In this document: in pieces, positions 15,102 to 25,003 of the stretch
How the letters are laid out: every line of letters starts with the position of its first letter
Position numbering within the stretch: position 1 is the first letter of the stretch
DNA from: an uncultured Acidimicrobiales bacterium
GTDB lineage: Bacteria; Actinomycetota; Acidimicrobiia; Acidimicrobiales; SHLQ01
Direction: 5' to 3'
DNA: 64,000 bases
NCBI GenBank assembly: GCA_937922235.1
Contig: CAKZVC010000001.1
Coordinates: 85,411-149,410, forward strand
Notes under the pieces: generated by a model
The model's database searches: none
The model's input: the letters and a program-made list of their open reading frames with translations, nothing else
Told to the model about the DNA's origin: nothing
Translations under genes and position numbers: made by a program

Positions 15102-17798
15102 ATGCTCGCCCGTTTCGTACAGATTTTCGCTTCGCGGCCTCGGCCGTCGTTGCTGCTGTGGCTCGTCATTCTTGTGTTTGGCGTTGCCTCCTACGCGGTG
15201 CTGTTGCCCCGCGAAGGATTCCCTCCGGTCGACGTTCCGATCTCCGTGGGCGCAGGCGGGTATTTCGTCGATGACCAAGCGAAGGTCGACGAGGATGTAA
15301 CCCAGCCGTTCGCCGAAGCGGTCCTTGCGCTCGACGAGGTCGAGAGCGTCACCAGTTTCAGTCGCGACTCATCGTTTACGGTGATTGCGAACTTGGCCGG
15401 TGGCACGACGAGCGTCGAGGGAGCAGCCCTCCTCGACCAGGTCGTCGCTGATGGCGACTTCCCCGAAGAGGCGCAGTTCTTTAGCAGCTCGATCGATGCG
15501 TCGAAGTTCCTCGAAGAGTTCGACGTACTCATCGGCGTGTTCGGGCCGCCCGGAACCAGTGGTGAAGATCTTGTCGCCGCGGCGAACGCCATCGTCGACG
15601 ACATCACGCATCCTGATATTCGCGAAGTCAAAGTCGAGGACCTTTTTGAGTCCGGCCTCAACCCGGCCACGGGCGAGCCAGTTGTCCTTGAGACCAGCTT
15701 CAACCAGCTGACCGACGAAAACAACGAGTTCCGTTCGTCGATCGCTATCGGCGTTATCGCGAACGACGGCGTCGACTCAATCGGCATTCGTGACGCAACT
15801 GAAGAAGCGCTCGACGGGGCCCGAGATGGTCTTCCCGACGGCTTCAACGCAATCGTTGCTATCGACGCTGCACGAATTGTTGAACAGCAGATCTCGTCGC
15901 TGCAGGGCAACGTGCTGCTCGGCATCATCGTTGTCGCCATCGTTGCGCTGCTGCTCATCTCGTGGCGAGCATCGGTCATCACCGCACTCTTCTTGTTCAC
16001 CGTGCTCGCAGCCTCCGTCGGTGCGCTGCTGCTCGTTGGCATTTCACTCAACACGATCTCGTTGTTCGCACTGATTCTTGCCCTCGGCCTCTTCGTTGAT
16101 GACGCGATCGTGATCACCGAATCCATCGATGCCTTCCGCGATGACGAGGATGACGATGGAGACGCCGACGAACAAGACCTCGCCGTAATCCGTCGTGCAA
16201 TCGACCGAGTTGGCGCAGCGTCGGCGTCAGGCACGATCACCACCGTGCTCGTGTTTGCTCCAATGCTGCTGATCGGCGGCGTTCTTGGCGGGTTCATTCG
16301 GATCCTTCCGATTACGATCATCCTCGCGCTGCTTATCTCGCTCGTCTTGTCCTTCATCTTCATCCCGGTCGCAGCTCGATTCCTTACCCTCCGGGCGCCA
16401 AAGGCAGGCGGGCCACTCGTTCGGGCTGAGGAGAAGCTCGCCGATATCGTCTCGTCGTTGCCAGGAGCACGAGGTGGCAAGGGAACCGCAATCGGTATTG
16501 CCGGATTCCTCCTCTCGTTCTTGTTGACGGGCATTGGCCTGTTCGTGTTCGCTCCCAGCGTTGGCTTCAACATCTTCCCGCCGGCCAAAGACTCGACTGC
16601 GATTGCGCTTGAACTCACCTACCCGCCGGGAACAGATATTCAGGACGCGAAGCAGATCGCTCTCGAGGTGAACCAAGAGGCGGAACAGGCGCTTGGCGAC
16701 GACTTGTTGCAGGGCTACCTCTACATCGGTGGAGCGCAGTCAGCGTTTGTTCAGTACGACATCACACCACTCGGTACCGATCGGCCGACCGTGCATGAGC
16801 TCGTTGATCGCCTCGAGCCAATCGCAGAAGCCCGAGATGATGCCCGTGTCGTCTTCTCGGCGATCTCGAACGGTCCACCCGAGGCGCTGTTCCCCTTCAC
16901 GATGCAGGTGTTTGGTGAAGACCTCGACACGCTCGCAACAGCTGCTGAAGAACTTCGATCCGACCTCGATGGTCGGAGCCTCACGCTGCCTAATGGTGAC
17001 GTGTTCAATGTTGTCGAAACGGACCTCGCTCTCGATGATGTCATCGCCCGTGACGACGGTCGTCGCTATGTCGAAGTCCGTGCTCGTTTCGACGATGCGT
17101 CCGTCACGACCACGACGGCGACCGCTCAGGAGTACTTCGAAGATAACTACGACGCTTCGGCGCTCTCGGCTCTAGGCCTCGAGTCCGATGCGCTCGGATT
17201 CGACTTCGGCCTTGAGTCTGACAACCAGGAAGCCTTCGCTGCGCTCCCAATCGCCTTCGGATTGGCGCTGTTGGCCATGGCTGTCTTGCTCGTCATCCAG
17301 TTCCGTTCAAGTGTGCAGTGGCTGCTCGTCTTCACCGCGATCCCGTTCAGCTTCTTTGGCATGTTCGGCGGATTGCTGATCACCGACAATCCGCTGAGCT
17401 TCTTTGTGATGCTTGGCGTGCTTGGCCTTGTTGGTATTGCGGTGAACAACTCGATTCTGCTTGTCGACTTCGCAAACCAGGAGCGCCAGCGAGGTGCCGA
17501 GATGAATGCAGCGATCGCGACCGCTGTTCGCCGTCGCTTCCGTCCGCTGGTCGCGACGTCGCTTACGACCGTCGGCGGTCTGTTGCCGTTGGCCTTGAGC
17601 GATCCGTTCTGGGAGGCGCTTGCCTTCACCATTATCTTCGGCTTGTTGTCGAGCACGTTCCTCGTGCTGTTCTCGTTCCCGTACTACTACCTGGCGATGG
17701 AGAAGATCCGGGAGAAGGTCGTTACCCCGTGGCGCCGCAAGCCTGCTGAGGTTCCAGGCGTCGACGACATCGTCGCTGCGGTCGAGACCGCCGGGTAA
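15102..17798 (+). CDS. RND-superfamily transporter (AcrB/MMPL-like)
   Basis: 898 aa. One N-terminal membrane helix (LLLWLVILVFGVASYAVLLP) is followed by a ~240-residue extracytoplasmic domain and a cluster of helices; the pattern repeats in the second half, as in duplicated RND pumps. The fourth-helix proton relay is visible (LGLFVDDAIVITESIDAFRD). The second half has FGLALLAMAVLLVIQFRSSV and GIAVNNSILLVDFANQERQR, an AcrB-like signature. No membrane-fusion or outer-membrane partner is adjacent, as expected for a Gram-positive. The start follows GGAGAAGGAGAG. Substrate unknown. Confidence 0.9.
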   Translation: MLARFVQIFASRPRPSLLLWLVILVFGVASYAVLLPREGFPPVDVPISVGAGGYFVDDQAKVDEDVTQPFAEAVLALDEVESVTSFSRDSSFTVIANLAGGTTSVEGAALLDQVVADGDFPEEAQFFSSSIDASKFLEEFDVLIGVFGPPGTSGEDLVAAANAIVDDITHPDIREVKVEDLFESGLNPATGEPVVLETSFNQLTDENNEFRSSIAIGVIANDGVDSIGIRDATEEALDGARDGLPDGFNAIVAIDAARIVEQQISSLQGNVLLGIIVVAIVALLLISWRASVITALFLFTVLAASVGALLLVGISLNTISLFALILALGLFVDDAIVITESIDAFRDDEDDDGDADEQDLAVIRRAIDRVGAASASGTITTVLVFAPMLLIGGVLGGFIRILPITIILALLISLVLSFIFIPVAARFLTLRAPKAGGPLVRAEEKLADIVSSLPGARGGKGTAIGIAGFLLSFLLTGIGLFVFAPSVGFNIFPPAKDSTAIALELTYPPGTDIQDAKQIALEVNQEAEQALGDDLLQGYLYIGGAQSAFVQYDITPLGTDRPTVHELVDRLEPIAEARDDARVVFSAISNGPPEALFPFTMQVFGEDLDTLATAAEELRSDLDGRSLTLPNGDVFNVVETDLALDDVIARDDGRRYVEVRARFDDASVTTTTATAQEYFEDNYDASALSALGLESDALGFDFGLESDNQEAFAALPIAFGLALLAMAVLLVIQFRSSVQWLLVFTAIPFSFFGMFGGLLITDNPLSFFVMLGVLGLVGIAVNNSILLVDFANQERQRGAEMNAAIATAVRRRFRPLVATSLTTVGGLLPLALSDPFWEALAFTIIFGLLSSTFLVLFSFPYYYLAMEKIREKVVTPWRRKPAEVPGVDDIVAAVETAG

Positions 17799-17828
17799 GC
17801 GTCACGAACTCAAACATGATGATCTGAC

Positions 17829-17862
17829 ATCGTGCATGACCTACGCTCAGGTCATGCACGAT
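17829..17862. repeat. Perfect 14-bp inverted repeat over a start codon
   Basis: ATCGTGCATGACCT (17829-17842), a 6-nt loop, then its exact reverse complement (17849-17862). The downstream arm contains the ATG at 17854 taken as the deacylase start. It may act as an operator or as an RNA hairpin that hides the start codon. Confidence 0.7.
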
Positions 17863-19569
17863 CTCGTCATTCGGAACGGCACGATCATTGATGGAACCGG
17901 TGCTGATCGCGTTATCGGCGACGTCGCCATCGACGACGGAAAGATCGCAGCGGTCGGTGTGGTCGCCGAGAGCGGTCAACGCGAGATCGATGCGACGGGG
18001 CTGCTCGTCACGCCCGGTTTCGTCGACATGCACACGCACTATGACGCGCAAGTGACCTGGGATCCGTATCTGACGCCCTCGGGTTGGCACGGTGTTACGA
18101 CGGTAGTGATGGGGAACTGTGGTGTTGGCTTCGCGCCGGCGAAGGCTGACCGTCGCGACTTCCTTATCAACTTGATGGAGGGTGTCGAGGACATTCCCGG
18201 TGCCGCGCTCAGCGATGGCATCAGGTGGGAGTGGGAAACGTTCCCCGAGTACCTCGATGCACTCGACCGTCGCAACTGGGTTGCCGATGTGGGCACGCAG
18301 CTGCCGCACGGAGCGTTGCGGGCGTGGGTCATGGACGATCGATGTGCCGATGGCGTGGAGGCCACCGCCGATGACATCTCGACGATGGCTGCACTCACCG
18401 AGGAGGCGCTCTCGGCAGGCGCTCTCGGATTCACGACCTCTCGAACTCCCTTGCACCGGTCGCTCGACGGCGAGCTGGTTCCTGGTACCTCAGCTGACGC
18501 GTCCGAGCTGCTCGGTATTGCCGAGGGTATGGCGGCTGCCGGGCATGGCGTCTTCGAGTGTGCTCTGCACCACCCAGAAGTGCCCGAGTCGTTCGAGTGG
18601 CTTCGGGCGTTGGCTTCGATCACCGGCAAGCCCGCGGTGTTCAACTTCAACATTCCTGACTCGCACCCCGAGCTCTGGCGAGACATTCTGGTGATGCTCG
18701 ATCAGGCTGCCGATGACGGCATCGAGGTGTATGGCCAAGTCGCAGGGCGTCCGGTCGGGATTCTCATGAGCTGGGACGGCACGATCAATCCGTTCATCGG
18801 GCGTCCGAGCTTTGAGGCGCTTCGCGATCTGTCGCCCTCAGAACGTCGTGCTCATCTTGCCGACCCGGCGGTGCGCGAGCGCATCTTGTCCGAGCCCTCG
18901 TCAGATGGCCGCAACCTGGTGCAGTTCATCTCGACGACGTTCGACCGCATGTGGCCCTTTACGGGCGAAGCAGATTATGAACCCCTTGCCGAAGACTCCC
19001 TCGGGCACCGATCGGGAGGTGATGACGTCCGGGCTGCCGAGATGGCCTACGACCACCTGATGGCTAGCGGCGGGACCGGCATCATCTACTTCCCGTTTAT
19101 GAACTACGCCAGCGGGTCACTCGACCCGCTTCGCGAGATGCACCAGCACCCTCGGACGCGAATGGGCCTGGCTGACGGCGGAGCACACTGCGGGACGATC
19201 GTCGACGGCGGCATGCCGACGTTCATGCTCTCGTACTGGGCTCGAGACCGGAACAGGGGAGAGACGCTTCCGCTCGAACTGATCGTACATCGCCAGACCC
19301 AACAGACTGCCGAGTTCTACGGGCTCAACGATCGGGGCGTCCTCGCTCCTGGGATGCGCGCCGATGTCAATGTGATCGACTTCGACGCTCTCGGGTTTGA
19401 GCGCCCCGAGATGGCCTGGGATCTACCCACGGGTGCTCCGAGATACGTACAGGAGGGTCGGGGCTATCGCTACACGATCTGCGCCGGCGAAGTCACGGTT
19501 GAAGACGGTGAGTTCACCGGCGCGTTACCAGGCAAGCTCATTCGCGGGCCGCAGTCGAGTGTTGCCTAG
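17854..19569 (+). CDS. N-acyl-D-amino-acid deacylase / amidohydrolase
   Basis: 571 aa. The amidohydrolase-3 pattern is clear: DLVIRNGTIIDGTGADRVIG, the metal motif VTPGFVDMHTHYDAQVTWDP, the conserved MGNCGVGFAPAK and the late HPRTRMGLADGGAHCGTIVD. These zinc enzymes remove acyl groups from D-amino acids or act on related amides. The start at 17854 matches family N-termini; an ATG at 17836 is in frame, and both lie inside a perfect inverted repeat. It follows the RND pump by about 55 bp, but the repeat suggests separate control. Confidence 0.87.
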   Translation: MHDLVIRNGTIIDGTGADRVIGDVAIDDGKIAAVGVVAESGQREIDATGLLVTPGFVDMHTHYDAQVTWDPYLTPSGWHGVTTVVMGNCGVGFAPAKADRRDFLINLMEGVEDIPGAALSDGIRWEWETFPEYLDALDRRNWVADVGTQLPHGALRAWVMDDRCADGVEATADDISTMAALTEEALSAGALGFTTSRTPLHRSLDGELVPGTSADASELLGIAEGMAAAGHGVFECALHHPEVPESFEWLRALASITGKPAVFNFNIPDSHPELWRDILVMLDQAADDGIEVYGQVAGRPVGILMSWDGTINPFIGRPSFEALRDLSPSERRAHLADPAVRERILSEPSSDGRNLVQFISTTFDRMWPFTGEADYEPLAEDSLGHRSGGDDVRAAEMAYDHLMASGGTGIIYFPFMNYASGSLDPLREMHQHPRTRMGLADGGAHCGTIVDGGMPTFMLSYWARDRNRGETLPLELIVHRQTQQTAEFYGLNDRGVLAPGMRADVNVIDFDALGFERPEMAWDLPTGAPRYVQEGRGYRYTICAGEVTVEDGEFTGALPGKLIRGPQSSVA

Positions 19570-20099
19570 GCCGAGTCGGTTGCGATCGGTGGCAGACCAG
19601 CCTTTCGGCGCGCGTGAGCGAGCGCTGCGTTCAGATCGTCTCGAATTTCACGCATCCTCGGCGGTGTCATACCTCGCACTTGGTAGAGCTCGGTCGATTC
19701 CGAGCCGTGGCTGACGATCAGCACACGCTGCGATGGAACGCCGTCCTCGCTCGGGAGTTTCAGCGTGCGGGTCATGGGCGCAATCGCCGTGCCGGCGCTC
19801 ACTTCGCTCACGAACACGAACGCGTCGTTGATGGGAATCTCGGTATCTTCGCCTGTGCCGTCGCGTGAGACGAGGTGGTCCTTCGTGAGGTACACGCCAG
19901 TGCGGCGCCGACGGGCGTACACCCAATAGGCGCCTCCACCGAAGATCGCGAACCACACCAGATTCCCCACCGACTCGGCCCAGTCGAACTGGGCGATGGA
20001 GAACAGCAACGGGATCAGTCCCAGGAGCGACACCAGACCAAGAAAGACCGCAAGCGGTGACCGTCCAGTTGGTTGATACAGCGTCTCAGGAGTGTCCAC
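19566..20099 (-). CDS. Membrane-anchored PH-like domain protein
   Basis: 177 aa from a GTG at 20099; longer versions would need an unusual low-complexity N-terminus. Two hydrophobic segments (PLAVFLGLVSLLGLIPLLFS and VGNLVWFAIFGGGAYWVYAR) precede a ~100-residue beta-rich domain (GVYLTKDHLVSRDGTGEDTE ... FVFVSEVSAGTAIA), resembling bacterial PH-like membrane proteins. Convergent with the deacylase gene, overlapping its stop by 4 nt. Function unknown. Confidence 0.6.
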   Translation of the reverse strand: MDTPETLYQPTGRSPLAVFLGLVSLLGLIPLLFSIAQFDWAESVGNLVWFAIFGGGAYWVYARRRRTGVYLTKDHLVSRDGTGEDTEIPINDAFVFVSEVSAGTAIAPMTRTLKLPSEDGVPSQRVLIVSHGSESTELYQVRGMTPPRMREIRDDLNAALAHARRKAGLPPIATDSA

Positions 20100-20166
20100 G
20101 ACCTGATTGTAGTGAAATGCCACTACTCGGGAATCGGGTGTGCTCCCGATTCGATACCTGAGTGAG

Positions 20167-20379
20167 TCAGGACTCGTCGCTGGAAGAGGTGTCAGCCCGG
20201 AACTTCCGCCACAGCAGCCAAACAGTGCCGATCGCTCCGAACACTGCGGTGGCGATCCGACGATTGAGGTCGTCCGACGTGCTCGACGCTCCGGCAAACG
20301 ACCACAAAACTGCGCCGATCGTGATCGCCACCATCATGAGGATCTGGAGGGTACTGTCGCTCAGCTTTCGATCTGACAT
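20167..20379 (-). CDS. Small membrane protein
   Basis: 70 aa from the ATG at 20379. Two hydrophobic segments (LQILMMVAITIGAVLWSFAG and IATAVFGAIGTVWLLWRKF) with a polar loop and an acidic serine-rich tail. Upstream of the PH-like membrane gene on the same strand. No family recognised. Confidence 0.5.
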   Translation of the reverse strand: MSDRKLSDSTLQILMMVAITIGAVLWSFAGASSTSDDLNRRIATAVFGAIGTVWLLWRKFRADTSSSDES

Positions 20380-20516
20380 AGGCGAAACCATAGAGACGCG
20401 TGAGCCCCGACGTCCAACGAGCTGCCCGAGGTGGGGTGGCGGACGGGGGACGGGCTTTGGCGAAGTGTCGGTTCGTCGGCCAAACTCATGTGACCGCCGA
20501 CACGTAGGAGCGTTTC

Positions 20517-21875
20517 ATGGCCCAGCACAAGTACCTGTTGTCCGAAGATCAGATGCCGACTCAGTGGTACAACATCGTCCCGGACCTGCCTGCTCCGCCG
20601 CCACCAGCGCTCCATCCAGGAACCCACGAGCCTGCCGGCCCCGACGACTTCGCGCCGCTCTTTCCAATGGATCTCATCATGCAAGAGGTCACCGAAGAGA
20701 GCTACATCGACATCCCACAAGAAGTGCAGGACATCTACAAGATCTGGAGGCCATCGCCGCTGTTCCGAGCTCGCCGTCTTGAGCAGCTGCTCGATACCCC
20801 TGCGAAGATCTTCTACAAGTACGAAGGTGTAAGCCCGGCCGGATCGCACAAGCCAAACACCTCGGTGCCACAGGCGTACTACAACGCTAAGGCCGGCGTT
20901 CGAAAGCTCACGACCGAGACCGGTGCTGGTCAGTGGGGCTCGTCGCTGGCGTTTGCGTGCGCCCAGTTCGGCCTCGAGTGCGAGGTGTGGCAGGTGGCAG
21001 CTAGCTACAAGCTGAAGCCATATCGCAAGGCCATGATGGAAGTGTGGGGCGCAACCGTGCACCCGAGTCCGTCGGAGGTCACCGAGTTCGGCCGCTCGCT
21101 GCTTGCCGAAAACCCAGATCACACCGGCTCGCTCGGCATTGCGATCTCCGAGGCCGTTGCCGAGGCTGCTCCGCACGACGACGTTCGTTACGCCCTTGGT
21201 TCAGTGCTCAACCACGTCCTCATGCACCAGACGATCATCGGTGAAGAAGCGTTGCTCCAGATGGAGATGGCGGGGGAGACCCCGGACGTGCTCGTCGGTT
21301 GTACCGGTGGCGGCTCGAACTTCGGCGGTCTGTCGTTCCCGTTCCTTCGCGAGAAGATGAAGGGCAACATGAACCCGACCATCCGGTGCGTCGAACCCGC
21401 GGCGTGCCCGAGTCTTACCCAGGGCGAATACCGCTACGATTTCGGCGATTCGGCGGGCATGACTCCGCTGATGAAGATGCACACGCTCGGGCACAACTTT
21501 GTGCCCGACCCAATCCATGCGGGTGGACTTCGCTACCACGGCATGAGCCCGCTGGTTAGCCATATCTACGAGCTCGGGCTTGTCGAGGCCGAGTCGATTG
21601 GTCAGACCGAGTGCTTCACCGGTGCACTCCAGTTCGCGAAGACTGAGGGCATCATCCCGGCGCCGGAGCCAACGCACGCAATCGCCGCAGCGATCCGTGA
21701 GGCGAACAAGGCCAAGGAGACCGGCGAAGAGACGGTCATCCTCACGGCCCTGTGCGGTCACGGCCACCTCGACCTCGCGAGCTACGAGGCGTTCTTGTCC
21801 GGTGAGATGGTCGACCACGACCTTTCCGACGATGCGATTGCCTCGGCCATGGCTGAGGTTCCCGTGGTCGGCTAG
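20517..21875 (+). CDS. trpB: Tryptophan synthase beta-like protein, TrpB2 type
   Basis: 452 aa, longer at the N-terminus than canonical TrpB1 (about 400 aa) and without trpA nearby; both are features of the TrpB2 group. The PLP lysine lies in YEGVSPAGSHKPNTSVPQA and the phosphate-binding loop in VGCTGGGSNFGGLSF; the indole-site region GAGQWGSSLAFACAQFGLE is also conserved. It joins indole and serine (or O-phosphoserine) to tryptophan, or salvages indole. Stand-alone gene with no other trp genes in the window. Confidence 0.92.
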   Translation: MAQHKYLLSEDQMPTQWYNIVPDLPAPPPPALHPGTHEPAGPDDFAPLFPMDLIMQEVTEESYIDIPQEVQDIYKIWRPSPLFRARRLEQLLDTPAKIFYKYEGVSPAGSHKPNTSVPQAYYNAKAGVRKLTTETGAGQWGSSLAFACAQFGLECEVWQVAASYKLKPYRKAMMEVWGATVHPSPSEVTEFGRSLLAENPDHTGSLGIAISEAVAEAAPHDDVRYALGSVLNHVLMHQTIIGEEALLQMEMAGETPDVLVGCTGGGSNFGGLSFPFLREKMKGNMNPTIRCVEPAACPSLTQGEYRYDFGDSAGMTPLMKMHTLGHNFVPDPIHAGGLRYHGMSPLVSHIYELGLVEAESIGQTECFTGALQFAKTEGIIPAPEPTHAIAAAIREANKAKETGEETVILTALCGHGHLDLASYEAFLSGEMVDHDLSDDAIASAMAEVPVVG

Positions 21876-21979
21876 GCAAAAGTCGAAGAAAAGTTCTGAC
21901 AGGTGTCCGTTGGAGCGGCGGCCGTTCGTCGTAGCGGTAACAACAACGATTCCGGGCAGTGCTCGGGGGGAGAAATATC

Positions 21980-22333
21980 ATGAAATACGCACTTCTTTTG
22001 TACTCATCTGAGGCCGCTGGTCCCCAGACCGAGGAAGAGATGATGGCGGAGATGCCCGAGTGGTTCGGCTTCACCGAAGAACTTGACCAGGCAGGCGCAA
22101 ACCTCGGCGGCGAGGCGCTCCTTCCGGCTGCGACGGCAACGACGGTGCAGGTTCGCGACGGGAACCGAGTTACGACCGATGGGCCGTTCGCCGAGACCAA
22201 GGAAGTCCTTGGCGGCTTCTACATCATCGAGGCTGAAGACCTTGATGCTGCGATGGCGTGGGCCGAGAAGGTGCCGTGCGCACCGTACGGATCGGTCGAG
22301 ATCCGTCCGGTCATGGAGATTCCTGAGCAGTAA
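21980..22333 (+). CDS. YCII-related (DGPF domain) protein, ECF42 partner
   Basis: 117 aa. The signature TDGPFAETKEVLGGFYIIEA is the DGPF motif of YCII-like proteins, preceded by MKYALLLYSSEAAG. The start follows GGGGGGAGAAA. The gene ends TAA immediately before the ATG of the sigma factor. DGPF proteins are the conserved genomic partners and usual targets of ECF42 sigma factors; their biochemical role is not established. Confidence 0.88.
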   Translation: MKYALLLYSSEAAGPQTEEEMMAEMPEWFGFTEELDQAGANLGGEALLPAATATTVQVRDGNRVTTDGPFAETKEVLGGFYIIEAEDLDAAMAWAEKVPCAPYGSVEIRPVMEIPEQ

Positions 22334-23548
22334 ATGATCGACGAAGTCTTCCGCACGGAATGGCCCAAACTCGTGGCCATTCTCGTGCGGGACTTTGGCG
22401 ACCTCGAGCTCGCTGAAGACTGTGCGCAAGACGCGTTTGTGCAGGCGAGTCAGAAGTGGGGGGCGGACGTTCCCATCCCGGACCGGCCGGGGGCGTGGCT
22501 GACAACAACCGCTCGAAGGCGGGCGTTGGACATCGTGCGCCGCTCGTCGTCGTACAAGACCAAAGTGGCCGAGCTTGAGGTGCAAGCGAAGCGTGGGCCG
22601 CGTCCTGGTGGAGCAGGCGAGCTTGTTGATGAGCAGCTCGCTCTGCTGTTGGGCTGTTGTCACCCGGCCCTTAACCACGAGGCACAAGTCGCGTTGACCT
22701 TGCGTCTTGTGGCCGGACTGACGACCGATCAAATTGCGCGCGCCTTCCTTGTCGAAGAGGCCACCATGAGCAAACGCATTACTCGGGCGAAGACGAAGAT
22801 CCGGCAGGCCGGCATTTCGTTCGACCCTGTCGATCGGACCGTGCTCGAAGAGCGTGTAGACGCGGTTCGACACATCGTCTACCTGATCTTCACCGAAGGC
22901 CACGCGAGTAGCAGTGAAGCTGAGTTTGTTCGCGGCGACCTCTGTGACGAAGCGGCGTGGCTCGCGTCATTGCTCACGCAACTTCTGCCGGGTGACTCAG
23001 AGTCGCATGGCCTTCATGCTCTGATCTGTTTCACCGACTCTCGGCGAGCGACCCGCCTTGATGCTGACGGAATCCCCGTCATGCTCGAAGACCAGGACCG
23101 TTGCAAGTGGGACCGGAGGAAAATCGCTGCTGGGCTGCTCTCGATGCGTCGGGCTACCGAGTTGGGCGAGCTCGGCATGTTTGGATTGCAAGCGTTGTTG
23201 GCGTCGTTTCATGCATCGGCTCCGACCTTTGACGAGACGAACTGGAAGCAGATCGTTCGCACCTACGACCATCTGTTGTCCATTAGTGAGAGCCCGGTTG
23301 TCGAGCTCAACCGAGCGATCGCGCTGAGCTTCGTCGAGGGGCCCGAGGTTGGGTTGGCTGCTATCGAACCTTTGCGTGGCCCGCTCGATGGCTACGTCTA
23401 TCTGTATTCGGCCGAGGCCGAGCTGCTTCGGAAGCTCGGCCGTGAATCCGAGGCCATCGATCGATACAGGCTGGCGGTCGGCTGCGATCCACCCCACGCC
23501 GAGCGGATGCTCATCGAGCGTCGACTTGGGGAATTAGGAGGCCCCTAA
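22334..23548 (+). CDS. ECF42-type RNA polymerase sigma factor with C-terminal extension
   Basis: 404 aa, twice the length of a plain ECF sigma factor. Residues ~10-80 are sigma2 (FGDLELAEDCAQDAFVQASQ), ~115-165 sigma4 (LRLVAGLTTDQIARAFLVEE), and the C-terminal ~220 residues are the TPR-like extension typical of ECF42, which is needed for activity instead of an anti-sigma factor. It starts one base after the DGPF-gene stop. ECF42 members commonly activate their linked DGPF genes. Confidence 0.9.
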   Translation: MIDEVFRTEWPKLVAILVRDFGDLELAEDCAQDAFVQASQKWGADVPIPDRPGAWLTTTARRRALDIVRRSSSYKTKVAELEVQAKRGPRPGGAGELVDEQLALLLGCCHPALNHEAQVALTLRLVAGLTTDQIARAFLVEEATMSKRITRAKTKIRQAGISFDPVDRTVLEERVDAVRHIVYLIFTEGHASSSEAEFVRGDLCDEAAWLASLLTQLLPGDSESHGLHALICFTDSRRATRLDADGIPVMLEDQDRCKWDRRKIAAGLLSMRRATELGELGMFGLQALLASFHASAPTFDETNWKQIVRTYDHLLSISESPVVELNRAIALSFVEGPEVGLAAIEPLRGPLDGYVYLYSAEAELLRKLGRESEAIDRYRLAVGCDPPHAERMLIERRLGELGGP

Positions 23549-23607
23549 GGGGCATTTGGGGGCATTCCCCTACAGACCTGAATAGCGACGTTGGCGAAGA
23601 TATTGAC

Positions 23608-24513
23608 ATGCCAACCACCGAAATTCCCCTCTACGACCTGTCCCTACTGTTTGCAGCGTTCTCGAGCGCTCTCGGAACGCTCTTCAGCTGGTACGCCGCC
23701 AACGCCAAGGTGATCTTCGCCATCTTCATTCTCACGGCGATCATCGGCGAGAAGACGTACCAATGGATGCGACGACGAGACATCAATCTCCGGAGCTCGT
23801 TCACCTCGCTCGTCTCCGGCGCAGGGTTTCTGATCGCCAAGACGATCTTCGAGAAACTCCTGTTTGTCGCCCTTGCCTTTGGCATCTACGAGAACTTCCG
23901 TCTCTTCGACCTCCCGCTCGGAAACCCACTTGTGTGGATCGGTGTTCTCTTCGCTCGAGACTTCATCTACTACTGGGTGCACCGCCTCGAGCACACGACG
24001 AGGTTTCTGTGGGCGTCGCACCTGATCCACCATTCGCCGCGCAATATCGACATGACGTCGGCGGTGCGGATTCCGTGGATGGAAGCGATGTACAAGCCGT
24101 GGTTCAGCCTCTGGATGCCGCTCATTGGCTTCCACCCGCTGGCCAAGATCGGGCTTGACGTTCTGGTCGCAACGCTCCAGCAACTGCACCACACGAAGGC
24201 CTTCCCGGCTCGACCTGACGGCAGCTACTCACTCATCGGCCGGATCTTCGTCACTCCATCGACACATCGGGTGCACCACGGCTACAACGCCGAGTACATC
24301 GACAAGAACTTCGGCGCCGTGTTCATCTTCTGGGACAAGTTGTTCGGCACGTACGCGCCCGAAACCGTCGAGGTGAAGTTCGGTGTTGGTGAGGTCGATG
24401 CGGTCGATACCCCGGCCGATGCGTTCGTCGGTGGATACAAGCGCCTCTGGCAGAACATGCGTGAGGCCGGTTCGCCGCAGCGGGCACTCGCGGTTGCGGT
24501 GGGTCGGCCGTAG
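23608..24513 (+). CDS. Sterol desaturase / fatty-acid hydroxylase family membrane enzyme
   Basis: 301 aa. Several membrane helices in the first 130 residues are followed by the di-iron histidine clusters: HRLEHTTRF, HLIHHSPRNID, and HRVHHGYNAEYID, with a further QLHH. These enzymes are membrane-bound non-heme di-iron oxygenases that hydroxylate or desaturate lipids. The start follows a gap of about 60 bp after the sigma factor. The lipid substrate is unknown. Confidence 0.9.
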   Translation: MPTTEIPLYDLSLLFAAFSSALGTLFSWYAANAKVIFAIFILTAIIGEKTYQWMRRRDINLRSSFTSLVSGAGFLIAKTIFEKLLFVALAFGIYENFRLFDLPLGNPLVWIGVLFARDFIYYWVHRLEHTTRFLWASHLIHHSPRNIDMTSAVRIPWMEAMYKPWFSLWMPLIGFHPLAKIGLDVLVATLQQLHHTKAFPARPDGSYSLIGRIFVTPSTHRVHHGYNAEYIDKNFGAVFIFWDKLFGTYAPETVEVKFGVGEVDAVDTPADAFVGGYKRLWQNMREAGSPQRALAVAVGRP

Positions 24514-24528
24514 CGAAAGACTGTGCCT

Positions 24529-24933
24529 ATGGCACAAACGGTTTGGTCGCAAACACTGCTCGTCGTCTCCGATGTGGAGGCGTCGAGTCGCTTTTACTGC
24601 GCGTTGCTTGGGTTCGAGAGTGGACACGGCGGTGATGAGTACGAACAGCTGATGATGGACGGCGAACTGGTCATGCAGCTTCATCACGATGGCCCCGACG
24701 ACGATCACGCGGAGCTGATGGTCAACGACGCACCCCGCGGCAACGGCGTCCTTATGTGGTTTGAAGTTGCCGACTTCGACGCGGTGGCAGCGAGGGCAAC
24801 CGAGCTAGGTGCAACGGTCGAGCGTGCGCCGCAGATGAACGAGAATGCCAAGCAGCTCGAACTCTGGCTGCGGGACCCCGACGGCTACACCGTCGTCATC
24901 GCTGGCCCATCGGAGTATCGCCCACGCCGATAG
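24529..24933 (+). CDS. VOC-family (glyoxalase/bleomycin-resistance-like) protein
   Basis: 134 aa forming a pair of beta-alpha-beta-beta-beta modules. QTLLVVSDVEASSRFYCALL opens the first; FDAVAARATELGATVERAPQ and ELWLRDPDGYTVVIAG close the second. Histidine and glutamate metal positions are present. The VOC fold covers glyoxalases, dioxygenases and antibiotic-binding proteins; nothing here narrows it. It follows the sterol-desaturase-like gene by 15 bp. Confidence 0.85.
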   Translation: MAQTVWSQTLLVVSDVEASSRFYCALLGFESGHGGDEYEQLMMDGELVMQLHHDGPDDDHAELMVNDAPRGNGVLMWFEVADFDAVAARATELGATVERAPQMNENAKQLELWLRDPDGYTVVIAGPSEYRPRR

Positions 24934-25003
24934 TGATCGTGCCTCGGCTTCAGCCACAGTGGCTTGTTGTCGAAACCTTTCCTCTACCGTGTTCGGAGGG
25001 CCG

